From: Defluviitaleaceae bacterium
Lineage (GTDB): Bacteria; Bacillota; Clostridia; Lachnospirales; WQUN01
Direction: 5' to 3'
Assembly (NCBI GenBank): GCA_009783395.1
Contig: WRHA01000281.1
Location: 1-5,847, forward strand
Length of the DNA stretch: 5,847 nucleotides
Shown here: positions 1 through 5,678 of the stretch, one piece after another
How the letters are laid out: each line of letters begins with the position of its first letter
Numbering within the stretch: the first letter of the stretch is position 1
The notes under the pieces: model-generated
Database searches by the model: none
Told to the model about the DNA's origin: nothing
Seen by the model: only the letters and a program-made list of their open reading frames with translations
Program-made: the position numbers and the translations under genes

Positions 1-4
1 CAAA

Positions 5-46
5 CTCTACCCTCTACCTTGACCCCGCAAATTTGACCTCGCAAAT
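5..46. repeat. Short tandem repeats in 7-bp register
   Basis: The stretch divides into six consecutive 7-mers: CTCTACC, CTCTACC, TTGACCC, CGCAAAT, TTGACCT, CGCAAAT. The first unit is perfectly duplicated, and the next 14-bp pair (19-32) is repeated at 33-46 with one mismatch. It sits immediately downstream of the stop of the minus-strand ATPase gene and may continue beyond the left edge. Because 7 is not a multiple of 3, a translated array would repeat every 21 bp (7 residues). The function is unknown. The repeats are seen directly; their extent is not, because the window cuts them. Confidence 0.75.
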
Positions 47-48
47 CC

Positions 49-1065
49 CTACGAAGGCGGTAAATTCCACCATGAGCGGTTGCCGTGAGGGTCTGTAATA
101 ACACCGAGGGATTTGCGTGCGCGTTTTAAGGTTTCGCGTTTTATTCCCTGTGCTTCAGCAGCGGCTACGACATCTTCTTTATCAATTGGGGTTTCGGACA
201 GCGTGTTTCTCAAAAACTTCTCTGCCTCTTCCAATTTTGAAACACGACTGAACATAGGCTCATCGTCATAGTCGCGGGACGATTTTCCACCATTTAGCAA
301 TTCATCCGCAGTTGCATCGCATTCACCAATCCACTCAAGGTCAATAAGGTTTTCATCTTCGGGAACACCGAATAATTCAAACGCAAGAGCTTTAACACGC
401 CGACCGCGGCTCATCTTTTCAGGAACTATCGCGTAGGCATTGCCATCAAGCTCACCAACAACAAGTACACTTCGTAGGGCATGACGAATATCACTGCTAC
501 CAAGATGCCGATTGCTTGATTTCGCGCCTTCGTTTTTATTTATATGCCCGACAAGAACCACCGCACATTTGTGTTTTTGCGCTATGCCCTGTAAATGGTT
601 AAGTGCCTTTCTCATTGATTGCGGACTGTACATATTTGTTTCTCCAAGATATGTTGTATACGGGTCAAGCACCAACAATTTTGCACCCAATTCTTCTACA
701 GCTATCTCAAGTCTTGGGTCAAGAAGCGTTATTGGTATACCTTCAGCTTCAATTGTACGAACTTTACTCATGTCCGCATCGAAATATTCTAATTGTGGCA
801 AAGTATCTTCCTCTTCCTCGTCCTCTGAATTTTGGACAATGCAAAAAGAGGGCGGAACATTCGCCTTGTCTTGTCCGGGAAGCGGCTCTCCGCGAGTGAT
901 AGCTTTTATCAGTTTGTAGGTCAACGTAGATTTTCCGACACCGCCTTGACCGGTTATTAAACAAACCTTGCCAAGACGCATAAACCCAGACCACAACCAT
1001 TCGGGCTTTACGGCTTTGGCTTTTTCATATTCAAAATATTTAATTTCCAGACCAATTCTCCTCAT
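49..1065 (-). CDS. RepA-like AAA family ATPase (AAA_25 type) with C-terminal winged-helix-like tail
   Basis: Predicted RecA-fold ATPase of the kind that acts as a hexameric replicative helicase or primase-associated ATPase on plasmids, phages and ICEs. Numbered from the ATG at 1065 (338 aa), Walker A is GQGGVGKST (39-47), followed by an SED...DTLPQL segment typical of AAA_25 proteins. Walker B is LLVLD (130-134), then VVLVGHINK (motif 3 position, GH 173-174) and a GSSDIRHALRS segment (189-199). The last 60 residues look like a small helix-turn-helix (DKEDVVAAAEAQGIKRETL). An open frame extends to 1194, but a strong promoter lies inside it, so that extension is rejected. A CTG at 1048-1050 preceded by AGGAG at 7 nt may be the true start; it gives a product beginning EIKYFEYEKAK after the initiator, which places the WLW segment and Walker A at the usual distance. 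The gene is divergent from the peptidase gene. Family assignment is firm; the exact role (replication versus DNA processing) is inferred. Confidence 0.88.
   Translation of the reverse strand: MRRIGLEIKYFEYEKAKAVKPEWLWSGFMRLGKVCLITGQGGVGKSTLTYKLIKAITRGEPLPGQDKANVPPSFCIVQNSEDEEEEDTLPQLEYFDADMSKVRTIEAEGIPITLLDPRLEIAVEELGAKLLVLDPYTTYLGETNMYSPQSMRKALNHLQGIAQKHKCAVVLVGHINKNEGAKSSNRHLGSSDIRHALRSVLVVGELDGNAYAIVPEKMSRGRRVKALAFELFGVPEDENLIDLEWIGECDATADELLNGGKSSRDYDDEPMFSRVSKLEEAEKFLRNTLSETPIDKEDVVAAAEAQGIKRETLKRARKSLGVITDPHGNRSWWNLPPS
1058..1062 (-). promoter_or_regulatory. Ribosome binding site AGGAG that suggests a CTG start for the ATPase
   Basis: On the minus strand AGGAG follows directly after the ATG at 1065-1063 and lies 7 nt before an in-frame CTG at 1050-1048. 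The ATG itself has no Shine-Dalgarno sequence ahead of it and would sit only about 13 nt from the predicted transcript start. The site therefore favours CTG initiation, or initiation at the ATG on a nearly leaderless transcript. Confidence 0.5.
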
Positions 1066-1084
1066 CACACGAATTGAAAAAATC

Positions 1085-1113
1085 ATTATACTCCACAGAT
1101 GTGTATATGCCAA
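1085..1113 (-). promoter_or_regulatory. Sigma-A-type promoter for the ATPase gene
   Basis: Read on the minus strand, TTGGCA (1113-1108) is followed by a 17-bp spacer and TATAAT (1090-1085). This is one mismatch from consensus at -35 and a perfect -10 with ideal spacing. Transcription should begin near 1078, about 13 nt before the ATG at 1065. Its position shows that the reading frame upstream of 1065 is not part of the protein. Confidence 0.75.
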
Positions 1114-1255
1114 ATATAAGGCATTTTCACAAAAATTGTCGCTTCTGCAAATCAATCTACGGCATCTGCTTTTTCTTGACACAGAGACGGTCATATGTCT
1201 GTTTGCAGTGCTATTTGTCTAACGAATTTCCTTTATTTGCCATTTATCCTACTGT

Positions 1256-1291
1256 AAAATCAAAGGACAACCCCTCGGGAAATTTGATTTT
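1256..1291. promoter_or_regulatory. Inverted repeat upstream of the peptidase gene (possible operator or leader hairpin)
   Basis: AAAATCAAA (1256-1264) is matched exactly by its reverse complement TTTGATTTT (1283-1291), with an 18-nt spacer. The left arm overlaps a -10-like TAAAAT (1255-1260), and the right arm ends 19 nt before the start codon. It could bind a regulator, possibly the HTH domain of the downstream product itself. No good -35 was found at the right distance from TAAAAT, so the promoter is uncertain. Confidence 0.4.
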
Positions 1292-1297
1292 CACGGC

Positions 1298-1303
1298 AGG
1301 TGA
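1298..1303 (+). promoter_or_regulatory. Ribosome binding site AGGTGA deciding the peptidase start
   Basis: AGGTGA lies 7 nt before ATG 1311. It is the only convincing Shine-Dalgarno site in the open 5' region of this frame and supports starting at 1311 rather than at the TTG at 1074. Confidence 0.65.
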
Positions 1304-1310
1304 TTTACGG

Positions 1311-3191
1311 ATGAATGCATACAACAATGACATAGATAAATTTGTATACCGCTTTTTTTCCGCGCATCTCAACTCTGCGTTGGCAATCCACATAAAAAAC
1401 GCGCCCTGCCAATTCAACCTCTCAAAAGCGGAATGTACCGAAGCTACTCTTGACGAAGCGGTTTTCAAATACGCATCCAATGTAATTGTTCTTGACGACA
1501 CGCTTAAATTTGATGCTATTTTCAGCGGGACTGTTCAAGTAAAATATCCGTCACGCCGCGACGGGGCAACAGAAAAAACAATGCAAAAACGCTTTAGGGT
1601 AAAATGCGAAGCCGTTGTGGAGGACTGCGTAAAAAATTTTGTAATCCGAAGCATCGAACCGTATGTAAAGAGCAAACAAAAAAACGCCTCCAACCGCCCA
1701 ACTAATAACTTAATCCCAATCATTAGCCGAGACGACCTCGATGATGAAGCCGCCGCCTTCCTTGCGCGATATTATCCGGACGCACTGGAAAAACCGATGC
1801 CCGTTCCCATTGATTCAATAATACGCGGTGAGTTGGGGCTTGATATTATTCGCAACAAGCGACTATCCACCGATTTCAGCGTTTTCGGGCAAATATGTTT
1901 TTCCTGCGGCAGTGTCGAGGTTTTTTGCGTAAAAGATGATGCGCCGCAAGAAATCCCGGTCAAGCGCGGCACTATTTTAATTGATGCTTGCACACCATTT
2001 TTGCGAAGCATTGGCTGTGTAAAATATACCTTGGCGCATGAAGCGTACCATTGGTTTCGGCATCGAGTTTATGCCGCTATCCGTGCGTTATTGCATGGAG
2101 AAGCCGCTATTGCGTACCGTTGCTCAACAGCCGCCGCAGTAAATACGGATACCCCTCGCCAAGAATTACACTGGATAGAATGGCAGGCAAATAAAATCGC
2201 ACCGCGAATTTTAATGCCCCGCAATACCGCAATTATCAAAATAAATGAACTTTTGGCAAAGTACGGCTTCTTTGAAAAATCGGCAGAGCAAGATATTATA
2301 ATGGAATGCGTTATAAACCGCCTTGCAGATTTTTACCGCGTTTCTAAACAAGCTGCGAAAATCCGTATGATTGATTTGGGCTTTGATGCCGCAAAGCGTG
2401 TATATAACTATGAAAACGCGCTTCCGCAGAACACACGAATCATAAATTTGGAAGCCGCTGTGCATGAATACACAAGCAACCCCGACTTTAAGGCACTCAT
2501 TGACTCCGAGCGTTTCATTTATGCCGATGAACATTTCGTGATAAACCACGAACGCTATGTAATTAAGCACGATGATGGTCGGCGCACTCTTACGGAATAC
2601 GCAAAAGAAAATCCGCATGAATGCACGTTGAGTTTTGCTACACGACGAGTTTATGTTTCCGAAAGCAGCACCGATGCCGTTAACACGGGCATTTTGCGCC
2701 ACGAAAACACAACCGAAAAGAAGTCACATCATTATGAGCAAAGCGAAGAAAATATATCGGTTGTTCTTCAATCGGATGAAATAAGCAAGATGCAAGAGGC
2801 GTTTTCAAAACAGTGCATAGACCGCCGCGTCGATAAAAAACCGTTTTGGAGTCTTGCCTACGGAATTATGCAGGCGCGAAAATGGAACAGTTCAATATTT
2901 ACAGAAAGAACTTTGCTCAACCAATCCATTTACAGCCGCATAAAAAACGGGCAACTTTCAAAGCCGGACATTCGAACGGTTATGGCAATATGCGTTGGGC
3001 TTGACTTGGATTATTTCCGAGCGACAGAGCTTCTTGCATCGGCAGGTCATGTTCTTACATCAACGGACGAGGATGAAGCATATTTTTATATTTTAAACAA
3101 TTGCCGCGGCGAACCAATACAAAAGCGCAATAAATTTCTAACAAGCCTTGGCATACTCGCACTTGGAGTTAAGCCGAGAAAAGCAACGTAA
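1311..3191 (+). CDS. ImmA/IrrE family metallopeptidase with C-terminal helix-turn-helix domain
   Basis: Predicted cytoplasmic zinc metallopeptidase of 626 aa fused to a DNA-binding domain. The zinc motif HEAYH is at residues 243-247 (HExxH). The probable third ligand is E290 in the IEWQANKIAPRILMP segment, which matches the E-x-x-A-N...A...LMP signature of the family. Residues 1-200 form a module I do not recognise; it begins MNAYNNDIDKFVYRFF. Near the C-terminus, residues 528-580 (ERTLLNQSIYSRIKNGQ ... LLASAGH) look like an Xre-type HTH, followed by a basic tail. Known relatives (ImmA of ICEBs1, IrrE of Deinococcus) cleave a separate HTH repressor to induce an element or a stress response. 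Here protease and HTH share one chain, so self-cleavage or promoter-targeted proteolysis is possible but unproven. The protein is much longer than simple ImmA proteins. The ATG at 1311 was chosen for its AGGTGA site. The gene is divergent from the ATPase and ends at a terminator 32 nt downstream. Confidence 0.88.
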   Translation: MNAYNNDIDKFVYRFFSAHLNSALAIHIKNAPCQFNLSKAECTEATLDEAVFKYASNVIVLDDTLKFDAIFSGTVQVKYPSRRDGATEKTMQKRFRVKCEAVVEDCVKNFVIRSIEPYVKSKQKNASNRPTNNLIPIISRDDLDDEAAAFLARYYPDALEKPMPVPIDSIIRGELGLDIIRNKRLSTDFSVFGQICFSCGSVEVFCVKDDAPQEIPVKRGTILIDACTPFLRSIGCVKYTLAHEAYHWFRHRVYAAIRALLHGEAAIAYRCSTAAAVNTDTPRQELHWIEWQANKIAPRILMPRNTAIIKINELLAKYGFFEKSAEQDIIMECVINRLADFYRVSKQAAKIRMIDLGFDAAKRVYNYENALPQNTRIINLEAAVHEYTSNPDFKALIDSERFIYADEHFVINHERYVIKHDDGRRTLTEYAKENPHECTLSFATRRVYVSESSTDAVNTGILRHENTTEKKSHHYEQSEENISVVLQSDEISKMQEAFSKQCIDRRVDKKPFWSLAYGIMQARKWNSSIFTERTLLNQSIYSRIKNGQLSKPDIRTVMAICVGLDLDYFRATELLASAGHVLTSTDEDEAYFYILNNCRGEPIQKRNKFLTSLGILALGVKPRKAT

Positions 3192-3223
3192 ATCAGCGAT
3201 TAAAACATATATTTTTCACCTTG

Positions 3224-3248
3224 CACACTCTGACGAGTGTGTTTTTTT
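3224..3248 (+). terminator. Intrinsic terminator of the peptidase gene
   Basis: A perfect 7-bp stem, CACACTC (3224-3230) with GAGTGTG (3235-3241), closes a TGAC loop and is followed at once by seven T residues (3242-3248). It starts 32 nt after the stop codon, so it should end the peptidase transcript and isolate it from the downstream operon. Confidence 0.88.
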
Positions 3249-3252
3249 GTGC

Positions 3253-3308
3253 CGTGAATTTTAGAAACGGTGAAAGCAATCTAACAGTAAATGCGTGAAT
3301 TTTGGAAA
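3253..3308. repeat. Pair of 15-bp direct repeats
   Basis: CGTGAATTTTAGAAA (3253-3267) recurs as CGTGAATTTTGGAAA (3294-3308), 14 of 15 bases identical, with starts 41 bp apart. They lie just after the terminator of the peptidase gene. Their role is unknown; they could be protein binding sites or a trace of a local duplication. Confidence 0.6.
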
Positions 3309-3481
3309 TGATACCCTTTTTTGAAAATTTTGTTTGCTTCTAAAGCATGAAATTCAAGAGAAGTGAATACAGTAAAAATAGGTGCTGACAAGTGTTTTGG
3401 AGCTTTATGTTGAAATATGCGATGCTTGCAAAGCCCATAAATGCAGGGTTTATTGCTTTTAAATCTATGCTTTGAGAACAT

Positions 3482-3503
3482 GGAATAAATTTCCATTTAT
3501 TCC
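3482..3503. repeat. Perfect 9-bp inverted repeat
   Basis: GGAATAAAT (3482-3490) and ATTTATTCC (3495-3503) are exact reverse complements around a TTCC loop. No T-tract follows on either strand, so a terminator is unlikely. The stem is AT-rich and lies just upstream of a possible promoter, which fits a protein binding site or a cruciform-forming element. Confidence 0.6.
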
Positions 3504-3510
3504 CGTGGGC

Positions 3511-3538
3511 TTGTACAATTATTTTGCTGGGCTATTAT
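3511..3538 (+). promoter_or_regulatory. Possible weak promoter flanked by TTGTACA motifs
   Basis: TTGTAC (3511-3516) is followed after 16 bp by TATTAT (3533-3538). The -10 has one mismatch to consensus; the -35 matches poorly. TTGTACA occurs at 3511-3517, inside the palindrome TTGTACAA, and again at 3547-3553, so the pair brackets the -10 box with a 36-bp offset. If active, it would transcribe the hairpin-rich region and possibly the HTH-helicase operon. Confidence 0.3.
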
Positions 3539-3731
3539 AGCAACCTTTGTACATTTCACTTTCAAAACTTAATTCTTTGTCGGTCGGGAAGGAAAAAACA
3601 GAAAACAAATCCATAAGGCGTTTTTGTAAAAAGAAAATGTCACATTCATTTCAGCATGAGAGCAAACAACCCAAATGCGGAGAAAGCGCATCGAAGCATA
3701 AGGAGTTGCCGAAGGCCGGAGTGAAGTCAGA

Positions 3732-3781
3732 CCCGTCGTGAAAGACAAAATACGATGGGCGGCTTCATTGCGGCCATTTTT
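3732..3781 (+). other. Candidate RNA hairpins with a weak terminator-like end
   Basis: CCCGTCGT (3732-3739) can pair with ACGATGGG (3752-3759) to give an 8-bp stem with one G-U pair and a 12-nt loop. Bases 3756-3763 can alternatively pair with 3770-3776 in an imperfect hairpin followed by five T residues (3777-3781). The two structures share bases 3756-3759 and cannot form together. A further small hairpin, ATGCG...CGCAT, lies upstream. This may be an attenuator, the end of a small RNA, or chance. Confidence 0.3.
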
Positions 3782-3826
3782 ATTTCACAAAAAAATGATG
3801 CCTAAAAATTTTATGAAAAACTTTTT

Positions 3827-3853
3827 CAAAGTGGCAATTAGGTTGCCACTTTG
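3827..3853. promoter_or_regulatory. Perfect 11-bp inverted repeat upstream of the HTH operon (candidate operator)
   Basis: CAAAGTGGCAA (3827-3837) and TTGCCACTTTG (3843-3853) are exact reverse complements separated by TTAGG. The element ends 44 nt before the GTG start of the HTH gene. There is no T-tract downstream on either strand, which argues against an intrinsic terminator. An operator for the adjacent DeoR-type HTH protein or for the peptidase-HTH protein is the simplest reading; an mRNA leader hairpin is the alternative. Confidence 0.6.
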
Positions 3854-3881
3854 ACCTTTATTGTTGCAGCAGTTGAACGGG

Positions 3882-3890
3882 AAGGGGGTG
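3882..3890 (+). promoter_or_regulatory. Strong ribosome binding site for the HTH gene
   Basis: AAGGGGGTG differs from the ideal AAGGAGGTG by one base and ends 7 nt before the GTG at 3898. It settles the use of a GTG start. Confidence 0.75.
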
Positions 3891-3897
3891 TGAAGCC

Positions 3898-4272
3898 GTG
3901 GGTGTAAACGAGCGCAGAGCCGAAATCAAGCTGATTTTGGAAGGACGGAGAATTGAACAACGTAAAAACTTAGCCGCTCGTTTTGGCGTGTCTGAACGCA
4001 CAATCAGATACGACATTGAAGCACTCTCGGCTGAGTACCCCATAGAGACTGTGCGCGGCAACGGCGGTGGAATTCGACTAATGGATGGTTACGGTGTTTA
4101 CAAAGGCGACATCTCCGAAGACCAGCAAAATGCACTGCTCAAAGCCCTTTCTGTTGTTGATAAAGAAAGCGCCAAACAGTTTTGCGAACTGCTCCTTGCG
4201 CACGGCTCACACCGCAACAAATCGAAAATTGAGGAGGCGATACGCCATTTGCAACAAGAAAATGCCAATTAG
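3898..4272 (+). CDS. Small DeoR/HTH_11-type DNA-binding protein
   Basis: A 124-aa protein with an N-terminal winged helix-turn-helix (about residues 5-61). The recognition region is LAARFGVSERTIRYDIEAL (25-43), and the wing contains RGNGGGIRL (53-61). The remaining 60 residues are mostly helical and charged, with no sugar-binding DeoR domain and no WYL domain, so it is far shorter than classical DeoR or YafY regulators. I recognise this compact form from clostridial mobile elements, where it sits beside helicase genes. It starts at GTG with a strong ribosome site, and its end overlaps the helicase start by 11 bp, which suggests translational coupling. The perfect inverted repeat 44 nt upstream is a plausible autoregulatory site. 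The DNA-binding role is well supported; the target and ligand are unknown. Confidence 0.85.
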   Translation: MGVNERRAEIKLILEGRRIEQRKNLAARFGVSERTIRYDIEALSAEYPIETVRGNGGGIRLMDGYGVYKGDISEDQQNALLKALSVVDKESAKQFCELLLAHGSHRNKSKIEEAIRHLQQENAN

Positions 4273-5665
4273 GGCAGCACCTTACCAACACCAACGCGAC
4301 GCTTTTTGCGAAGCAACGGGGGCATTCAACACCGACAAAAGCCGTGGTTACGCGCTTTTAATGGAAATGGGAACGGGCAAAACCATCACAAGTATCGGTA
4401 TAGCAGGCGCGCTATATCTTACGGAAAAAATCAAAAAAATTCTTGTGGTTGCGCCGCTTTCCATCGTTGGTGTGTGGGATGAAGAGTTTGCCAAATTTGC
4501 AGACTTTGATTTTAACCTCGCTGTGCTTTCAGGTTCAGGCATGAAGAAAGCAGACACCTTGCGGCATATGCAGGGGCAGTCATTGCAAATTGTTGTAGTC
4601 AATTATGAATCCGCGTGGCGTCTAGAAAAACAACTCCTTGCATGGAAACCCGACCTCGTGATTGCCGATGAAGGCCACAAAATAAAGTCGCATAACATTT
4701 CCGCGTCAAAGGCTATGCATCGCATAGGCGCGAAAGCCGGATACCGTCTTCTTCTTACGGGTACGCCGGTAACAAATCGGGCAATTGATATTTTTTCGCA
4801 ATACAAATTCATCAATCCGGCAATCTTCGGTCTGAGTTTTTATTCTTGGCGGAATCGCTACTTCGACATGACAGGCTATGGAAATCACACGCCTGTTTTG
4901 AAGAAAACAATGGAAGAAGAACTTACGCGCAAAATGCACTCCATTGCCTTCCGCGCCACCAAAGCCGAATGTCTCGATCTGCCCGAAACCACAGACATCA
5001 TCCGCCATGTGACTCTGGAGCCGGACGCAATGAAAGTGTATCGCGACTTGGCAAAGGACAGCTATGCAGAACTTAGCAAGGGTGAAATCACAGCACCAAA
5101 TGTTTTAACACGTTTGCTTCGACTTTCCCAAGTAACAGGTGGCTTTGTCGGTGATGACGAAGGAAACGCACCCACACGAATCAGCAAGGCAAAGCAAGCG
5201 GCACTGGATGACATTATCGAAAATGTCACCAACGAGGGCAAGAAACTGGTTATTATCGCCCGTTTTGTTTCCGAAATAAAAGCCATTTGCAAAACCCTTG
5301 AAACACGCGGCATCGGCTACTCCTGCATTATGGGCGAAATCACCGACCGTGAAAAGCAGGTGTCAGCGTTTCAAAATGACCCAAATGTTCAAGTTTTCGT
5401 CGGGCAGATTGCAACGGCAGGCATGGGAATTACCCTAACAGCCGCAAGCACAATGGCGTTTTATTCACTGGATTACTCCATGTCGAACTTCGAGCAGGCA
5501 AAGGCGCGAATCCATCGTGTGGGACAAAAAGAAAGTTGTTCTTACATCTACCTTATTGCCAAAAGCACAGTGGATGAAAAAGTGCTGAAAGCTCTGCGAA
5601 ACAAAGCCGACCTTGCAAAAACCCTCGTTGACGATTATCGCATAGGCGCAAACCCCTTTGTGTAG
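4262..5665 (+). CDS. SNF2-like DEAD/DEAH-box helicase (phage/ICE type)
   Basis: A 467-aa superfamily 2 ATPase with the compact SNF2 core found in phages and mobile elements. Visible motifs: YQHQ near the N-terminus (8-11), motif I MGTGKT (36-41), motif Ia LVVAPLSIVGVW (61-72), motif II DEGH (136-139), motif III TGTP (166-169), motif V region GQIATAGMGITLT, and motif VI QAKARIHRVGQ (412-422). Such proteins translocate on duplex DNA and can remodel protein-DNA complexes or assist replication and recombination. No nuclease or accessory domain is fused. The frame is open from 4085, but that extension lies inside the HTH gene; the ATG at 4262 gives the normal N-terminus. No good ribosome site lies immediately upstream (GAGGAGG is 24 nt away), so translation probably depends on coupling to the preceding gene. 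It is the second gene of the operon. Motif II is DEGH rather than the DEAH usual in SNF2 proteins, a variant common in phage members. Confidence 0.93.
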   Translation: MPIRAAPYQHQRDAFCEATGAFNTDKSRGYALLMEMGTGKTITSIGIAGALYLTEKIKKILVVAPLSIVGVWDEEFAKFADFDFNLAVLSGSGMKKADTLRHMQGQSLQIVVVNYESAWRLEKQLLAWKPDLVIADEGHKIKSHNISASKAMHRIGAKAGYRLLLTGTPVTNRAIDIFSQYKFINPAIFGLSFYSWRNRYFDMTGYGNHTPVLKKTMEEELTRKMHSIAFRATKAECLDLPETTDIIRHVTLEPDAMKVYRDLAKDSYAELSKGEITAPNVLTRLLRLSQVTGGFVGDDEGNAPTRISKAKQAALDDIIENVTNEGKKLVIIARFVSEIKAICKTLETRGIGYSCIMGEITDREKQVSAFQNDPNVQVFVGQIATAGMGITLTAASTMAFYSLDYSMSNFEQAKARIHRVGQKESCSYIYLIAKSTVDEKVLKALRNKADLAKTLVDDYRIGANPFV

Positions 5666-5678
5666 AAAGGAAAATTCT

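Larger units (their letters stand above)
3249..3826. other. Gene-poor intergenic region with several repeats and hairpins
   Basis: No convincing gene is visible. A 71-codon minus-strand frame (3281-3496) lacks a ribosome site and resembles no family I know. A 22-codon plus-strand frame (3407-3475, MLKYAMLAKPINAGFIAFKS...) has GGAG 4 nt before its ATG but no clear promoter. A plus-strand frame ending at 3741 could encode 34 aa from ATG 3637 (ending ELPKAGVKSDPS), again with a poor ribosome site. The region carries a 15-bp direct repeat, a 9-bp inverted repeat, two TTGTACA motifs and candidate RNA hairpins, listed separately. It could be a regulatory or small-RNA locus, a replication or transfer site, or decayed coding DNA. 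Confidence 0.6.

Noticed and set aside
512..919. Plus-strand frames within the ATPase gene
   Set aside because: They are antisense shadows of a gene with clear Walker motifs; their serine- and cysteine-rich translations match no family I know.
1066..1194. Extension of the ATPase frame upstream to 1194
   Set aside because: The segment contains the near-consensus minus-strand promoter at 1085-1113, has no suitable ribosome site, and its residues do not resemble the N-terminus of AAA_25 proteins.
1176..1204. Perfect TTGACA -35 box on the plus strand as the peptidase promoter
   Set aside because: At 16-18 bp spacing only poor -10 sequences (such as CTGTTT) are present, so a promoter cannot be supported without other evidence.
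2211..2702. 163-codon minus-strand frame inside the peptidase gene
   Set aside because: It is antisense to a strongly supported coding region and lacks a ribosome site and recognisable motifs.
3281..3496. 71-codon minus-strand frame in the intergenic region
   Set aside because: No Shine-Dalgarno sequence, no recognisable domain, and its start lies inside a perfect inverted repeat.
3547..3741. 64-codon plus-strand frame (or 34 codons from ATG 3637)
   Set aside because: The long version starts at a TTG without a ribosome site, and the short one has only a weak A-rich upstream sequence. The composition is lysine- and serine-rich with no recognised fold, and the end overlaps a candidate hairpin.
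3827..3860. The 11-bp inverted repeat as an intrinsic terminator
   Set aside because: Neither strand has the required run of T residues directly after the stem.
4085..4261. Extension of the helicase frame upstream to 4085
   Set aside because: It lies inside the well-supported HTH gene in another frame, and the helicase Q-like motif falls at the expected distance from ATG 4262.
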